In this document: positions 23,631-26,179 of the stretch, one piece after another | Position numbering within the stretch: the stretch's first letter is position 1 | How the letters are laid out: each line of letters starts with the position of its first letter | From: JAABRT01 sp038259155 | GTDB lineage: Bacteria > Gemmatimonadota > Gemmatimonadetes > Gemmatimonadales > Gemmatimonadaceae | NCBI GenBank assembly: GCA_038259155.1 | Contig: JBBSPE010000046.1 | Coordinates: 1-26,179, forward strand | Reading direction: 5' to 3' | Length of the DNA stretch: 26,179 bases | Made by a program: the position numbers and the translations under genes | Notes under the pieces: model-generated | Seen by the model: the letters and a program-made list of their open reading frames with translations, nothing else | Databases searched by the model: none | What the model was told of the DNA's origin: nothing

Positions 23631-25832
23631 CGACGAACCGGCTGCCCGCACCATGGGCGCTTCCACCGGCTTCTTGTCCTGCAGCCAGTAGCCGAACCAC
23701 TGACGGAGCCGTCCAAGACGATCCACCAGCAGCCACGGCTCACCCATGCGCGAGAGATCGTGGTTGGAGCGAGGGTAGCGCACAAACTCCACCGGCACTC
23801 CGTACTTCTTGAGGCCGAGGAACCACTGTTCGGCGTCGGTCATGGGCGTCCGGAAGTCTTCCTCCGACTGCACCATGAGCGTGGGCGTTTTCACATTCGG
23901 GAGATAGCGAATGGGGGACAGCGAGTCATACATGGCCGGGTTCTCCCACGGCGTACCGTAGAACTCGAACTCCGTGAGTCCCTGCGCGTCCGACGAGCCG
24001 TACCACGACCACCAATCGGAAATCATGCGGTCCGTTTGTGCCGCCTTGAAGCGATTGGTCTTGGCCGTGACCCACGCGGTCATGACGCCACCGTACGAGC
24101 CGCCGGTGACACCCATGCGGGTGGAGTCAACGTCCGCACGCTTGGATGCGATGTCCACGGCGCGCATGAGATCATCATAGTCCTCGGCAAACCATCGGCC
24201 GCGCGTGGAATACGTGAACTCCGCGCCATAGCCGGACGAGCCGCGCGGGTTGGTGAAGAGCACCCACATGCCGGTGGCGGCGAGATTCTGGAATTCGTCA
24301 AACCAGTTTTCGCCGTACGCCGAGTGTGGACCGCCGTGGATGTACAGCACGAGCGGATACTTCTTGCCGGCCACGTAGCCATACGGCTTCATGAGCCATC
24401 CTTCGACTTCCACGTTACCGATGCCCTGATACGTGAAGCGCTCGGCATCACTCCACGCCACTTCGGCATTGAGTTTGTCGTTGAAATGCGTGAGCTGCCG
24501 CTCGCTGGTGCCGTCGGCGTTGGCGACAAACAGTTCCGTGGGCTTGGCGAGGCTCGTGGTTACGTATGCCATCGTGCGTCCGGCGGCGTCGTACGACGCA
24601 CCGTTGATGCGACGGCGACCAGTGACCAGCGGCGTGGGCGCGGTCTTGCCGGTGATGTCGGCGCGATAGACCGCGTCGCTACCGCCCGCGGCGGCGGAAA
24701 ACTGCAGCGCACCGGTGGCCAGCCACTCCACGGCGTCAGGCTCGTACTGGAAGTCACCGAGCACGTTGGTGGGCATGCCGCCGCTGGCGTCCACCACGTA
24801 CAGTCGCGCCGATTCCGTACGGCCGGCACTTCCGACAAAGGCGAGTCGGCGGCTGTCCGGCGACCACGTGATCTGCGATTCGCCACCAATCCAGGTGGCG
24901 ACCTTCTTGGGCGTGCCGCCCGCCACCGGGACAACGTAGACGTCCGCATCGTTGCGGACTTCGGCATCGCGCTCCATGGAGAACGGGAGGTCGCGGAGCG
25001 AATCCTGTTCCGCCTGCACCACGGAATCAGAGCGCAGCGCGTGGTCGGCCACGAACGCGATCAGCTTGCCGTCCGGCGACACCACTGGGCTCCGATGCGA
25101 ATACACGGTGCGCGTGAGCATGGTGCGCGCGGTGTCGCCCATGTTCTGCCGCCACAGCTGCTGCGTGCGGATGGCGCGCTCCTCGCGGGGATTGGCGATG
25201 TATCCGGCACCGTTGCGCTTGATGGGCATCTCCACGTACTGCCGCCCGTCAAAGCGCGACGGGTCCGCCGGTCGCGTCAGCGCGCCAAACGGTGGGCGGG
25301 CCGGCGCCTCCATGCGGCCGTAGGGATCGGGGCCGCGCGTGGGCGCCGTATCACCTGCCGGTGGACCGGTAAAGATCGCGAAGGCGCCGTCGCGCGGCAT
25401 GGAGCCGGAGGGCACCGTTTCGAGCTGCACGGCCTCGCCGCTGGGGGCGTCCATGCGCAAGGTCCAGGTGCTGCCCTTGCCACCGGGCCGATTGGACGAG
25501 AACTGGAGATACTTGCCGTCCGGCGTCCACCGGGGACTGGAGCTTTCGGTGGACGGCGCAGTGTAGCGCACCGGGTCGCCGCCCGCGGTGGGCACCACCC
25601 ACACCTCCTGGTGACGTTTGTTCTCGGACTCGCGGACCGTGGTGACGGTGAAGGCGACCTGCCGCCCGTCTGGCGACATGGCTGGCTGCGAGAGACTGGT
25701 GACCTTGTACCAGTCGGCGAGCTGCATGGCGCGCGGGGCGCCGGTGTTGCGGGCCGCCTGCGCGGCGAGCAGCGGGGGAAGCGCAACGATCGCCGCGAGG
25801 CCGGTCGTCGTGCGGAAAGCGAAGCGTATCAT
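23619..25832 (-). CDS. Secreted S9-family prolyl oligopeptidase-like peptidase
   Basis: The 737-residue product has a signal peptide (about 1-25, ending in LLAAQA), an N-terminal beta-propeller with repeated MSPDGRQVAF, WTPDGKYLQF, VSPDGKLIAF and WSPDSRRLAF blades, and a C-terminal alpha/beta-hydrolase domain. The catalytic triad is S579 (GVTGGSYGG), D659 (SEEDFRTP) and H691 (RSNHDLS). It should cleave short peptides outside the cytoplasm, as dipeptidyl or acylaminoacyl peptidases do. The stop overlaps the end of the plus-strand oxygenase gene by 12 bp, tail to tail. The ATG at 25832 has a weak ribosome site. Confidence 0.93.
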   Translation of the reverse strand: MIRFAFRTTTGLAAIVALPPLLAAQAARNTGAPRAMQLADWYKVTSLSQPAMSPDGRQVAFTVTTVRESENKRHQEVWVVPTAGGDPVRYTAPSTESSSPRWTPDGKYLQFSSNRPGGKGSTWTLRMDAPSGEAVQLETVPSGSMPRDGAFAIFTGPPAGDTAPTRGPDPYGRMEAPARPPFGALTRPADPSRFDGRQYVEMPIKRNGAGYIANPREERAIRTQQLWRQNMGDTARTMLTRTVYSHRSPVVSPDGKLIAFVADHALRSDSVVQAEQDSLRDLPFSMERDAEVRNDADVYVVPVAGGTPKKVATWIGGESQITWSPDSRRLAFVGSAGRTESARLYVVDASGGMPTNVLGDFQYEPDAVEWLATGALQFSAAAGGSDAVYRADITGKTAPTPLVTGRRRINGASYDAAGRTMAYVTTSLAKPTELFVANADGTSERQLTHFNDKLNAEVAWSDAERFTYQGIGNVEVEGWLMKPYGYVAGKKYPLVLYIHGGPHSAYGENWFDEFQNLAATGMWVLFTNPRGSSGYGAEFTYSTRGRWFAEDYDDLMRAVDIASKRADVDSTRMGVTGGSYGGVMTAWVTAKTNRFKAAQTDRMISDWWSWYGSSDAQGLTEFEFYGTPWENPAMYDSLSPIRYLPNVKTPTLMVQSEEDFRTPMTDAEQWFLGLKKYGVPVEFVRYPRSNHDLSRMGEPWLLVDRLGRLRQWFGYWLQDKKPVEAPMVRAAGSSSGK

Positions 25833-26015
25833 GGGCGAGATCCGGCCTGGAACGTGAGGAGGGAACCAACACCCTCTACGCTATCACAATTGGGCCGCAA
25901 AATTGAGGGTTGCCCGAAAGCCGACCGTGTTATAGCGTGAACTCAAGGGCGTCACCTGACGAGAAGCGGTCGCCACGTGCCGCGCCTTTTCCGCCCGTTG
26001 TCCAACCCAGAACAC
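25833..26015. other. Divergent intergenic region, no gene
   Basis: It separates the S9 peptidase from the structured leader. On the plus strand TTGCCC (25910-25915) and TATAGC (25931-25936) are only 15 bases apart; on the minus strand TATAAC (25934-25929) lacks a matching -35. These are possible but not firm promoters. No coding frame is supported. Confidence 0.5.
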
Positions 26016-26027
26016 AGGAGGTGATCC
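26016..26027 (+). promoter_or_regulatory. Full-length Shine-Dalgarno sequence
   Basis: aggaggtgatcc is complementary over 12 bases to the usual 16S rRNA 3' end, far stronger than any other ribosome site in the window. The TTG at 26029 sits 7 bases after AGGAGG. Confidence 0.8.
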
Positions 26028-26028
26028 A

Positions 26029-26094
26029 TTGTCTAATCACAGTCCCTTAGCCGGCTCGTACTGGGCAAGTGGTCTCCTGATCACCGCCCGTTAA
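26029..26094 (+). CDS. Candidate 21-residue leader peptide
   Basis: TTG start, 21 codons and TAA; the peptide is MSNHSPLAGSYWASGLLITAR. The ideal ribosome site is the main evidence for translation. It is too short for homology by eye, and the same frame is open again after the stop. It may be a regulatory leader peptide, or the start of a gene broken by a stop. Confidence 0.4.
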   Translation: MSNHSPLAGSYWASGLLITAR

Positions 26095-26132
26095 AACGGG
26101 ATTCCGGTTCTGGCGATCGCCACGAGCCGGCT
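26049..26132 (+). promoter_or_regulatory. Candidate structured RNA leader with 11-bp closing helix
   Basis: agccggctcgt (26049-26059) pairs perfectly with acgagccggct (26122-26132). Inside lie hairpin cccgttaaaacggg (26087-26100) and palindrome tggcgatcgcca (26111-26122). In addition ggtgatc of the ribosome site (26020-26026) can pair with gatcacc (26079-26085), and aggag (26016-26020) with ctcct (26074-26078), giving alternative folds that hide the Shine-Dalgarno. I recognise no known riboswitch class. Confidence 0.45.
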
Positions 26133-26141
26133 CAGGACAAC

Positions 26142-26177
26142 GACGGCCCCAGCGGGGTTACGCCGCGGCCGGCCGTC
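26142..26177 (+). repeat. Second inverted repeat at the window end
   Basis: gacggcc (26142-26148) pairs with ggccgtc (26171-26177); within it cccc and gggg flank a 3-base loop (26147-26157). It could be the next helix of the leader or a terminator whose U-tract would lie past the window. Confidence 0.4.
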
Positions 26178-26179
26178 AA

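Noticed and set aside
23760..25940. Plus-strand open frame of 726 codons
   Set aside because: Antisense to the S9 peptidase, whose triad and signal peptide are clear.
26016..26027. Resemblance to the 3' end of a 16S rRNA gene on the minus strand
   Set aside because: Only the final 12 bases (ggatcacctcct) match; the sequence before them lacks the conserved 16S 3' helix, so this is a ribosome-binding site.

Overview
The window is high-GC, gene-dense bacterial chromosome with no mobile elements, tRNA, rRNA or CRISPR. Long antisense open frames, frequent GTG/TTG starts and stop/start overlaps fit a high-GC genome. The gene content (type-2 IleRS, PII-Amt, CdaA, a TPR protein after che genes, a secreted S9 peptidase) suggests a Gemmatimonadota bacterium close to Gemmatimonas; this is inference from gene content, not a phylogeny.

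Region 1 (1-12475, all minus strand) reads as one transcription unit. In transcription order it holds yggS, divIVA, a purine nucleoside phosphorylase gene, ileS, a TraR/DksA zinc-finger gene, two adjacent lspA genes, rluD, cheW, cheY, cheA, cheC and a TPR gene cut by the window edge. Gaps are at most about 40 bp and most junctions overlap by 1-35 bases, so a chemosensory core (kinase, coupling protein, response regulator, CheC phosphatase) appears fused to a translation, envelope and lipoprotein-maturation operon. A possible promoter lies between cdaA and yggS.

Region 2 (12585-17404, minus) holds tilS-hpt-ftsH, a hairpin terminator, then cdaA, a membrane diadenylate cyclase. No folP or cdaR gene is present beside cdaA. 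Region 3 (17405-17850) carries a small plus-strand membrane-protein gene with its own promoter and a strong bidirectional terminator.

Region 4 (17850-19763, minus) is a PII gene followed 3 bp later by an ammonium transporter gene. The PII protein has an unusual T-loop without Tyr51. Region 5 (19764-22462, minus) is a two-gene operon, an SDR/DUF2867 protein then a membrane family-2 glycosyltransferase. Region 6 holds a plus-strand nitronate monooxygenase-like gene that runs tail-to-tail into a minus-strand secreted S9 peptidase.

Region 7 (25833-26179) has no long gene. It contains a 12-base Shine-Dalgarno fully complementary to the 16S 3' end, a 21-codon TTG-started reading frame, and nested inverted repeats (one of 11 bp) that could hide the ribosome site. 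This looks like a structured regulatory leader for a gene beyond the window and is the most novel-looking element here.
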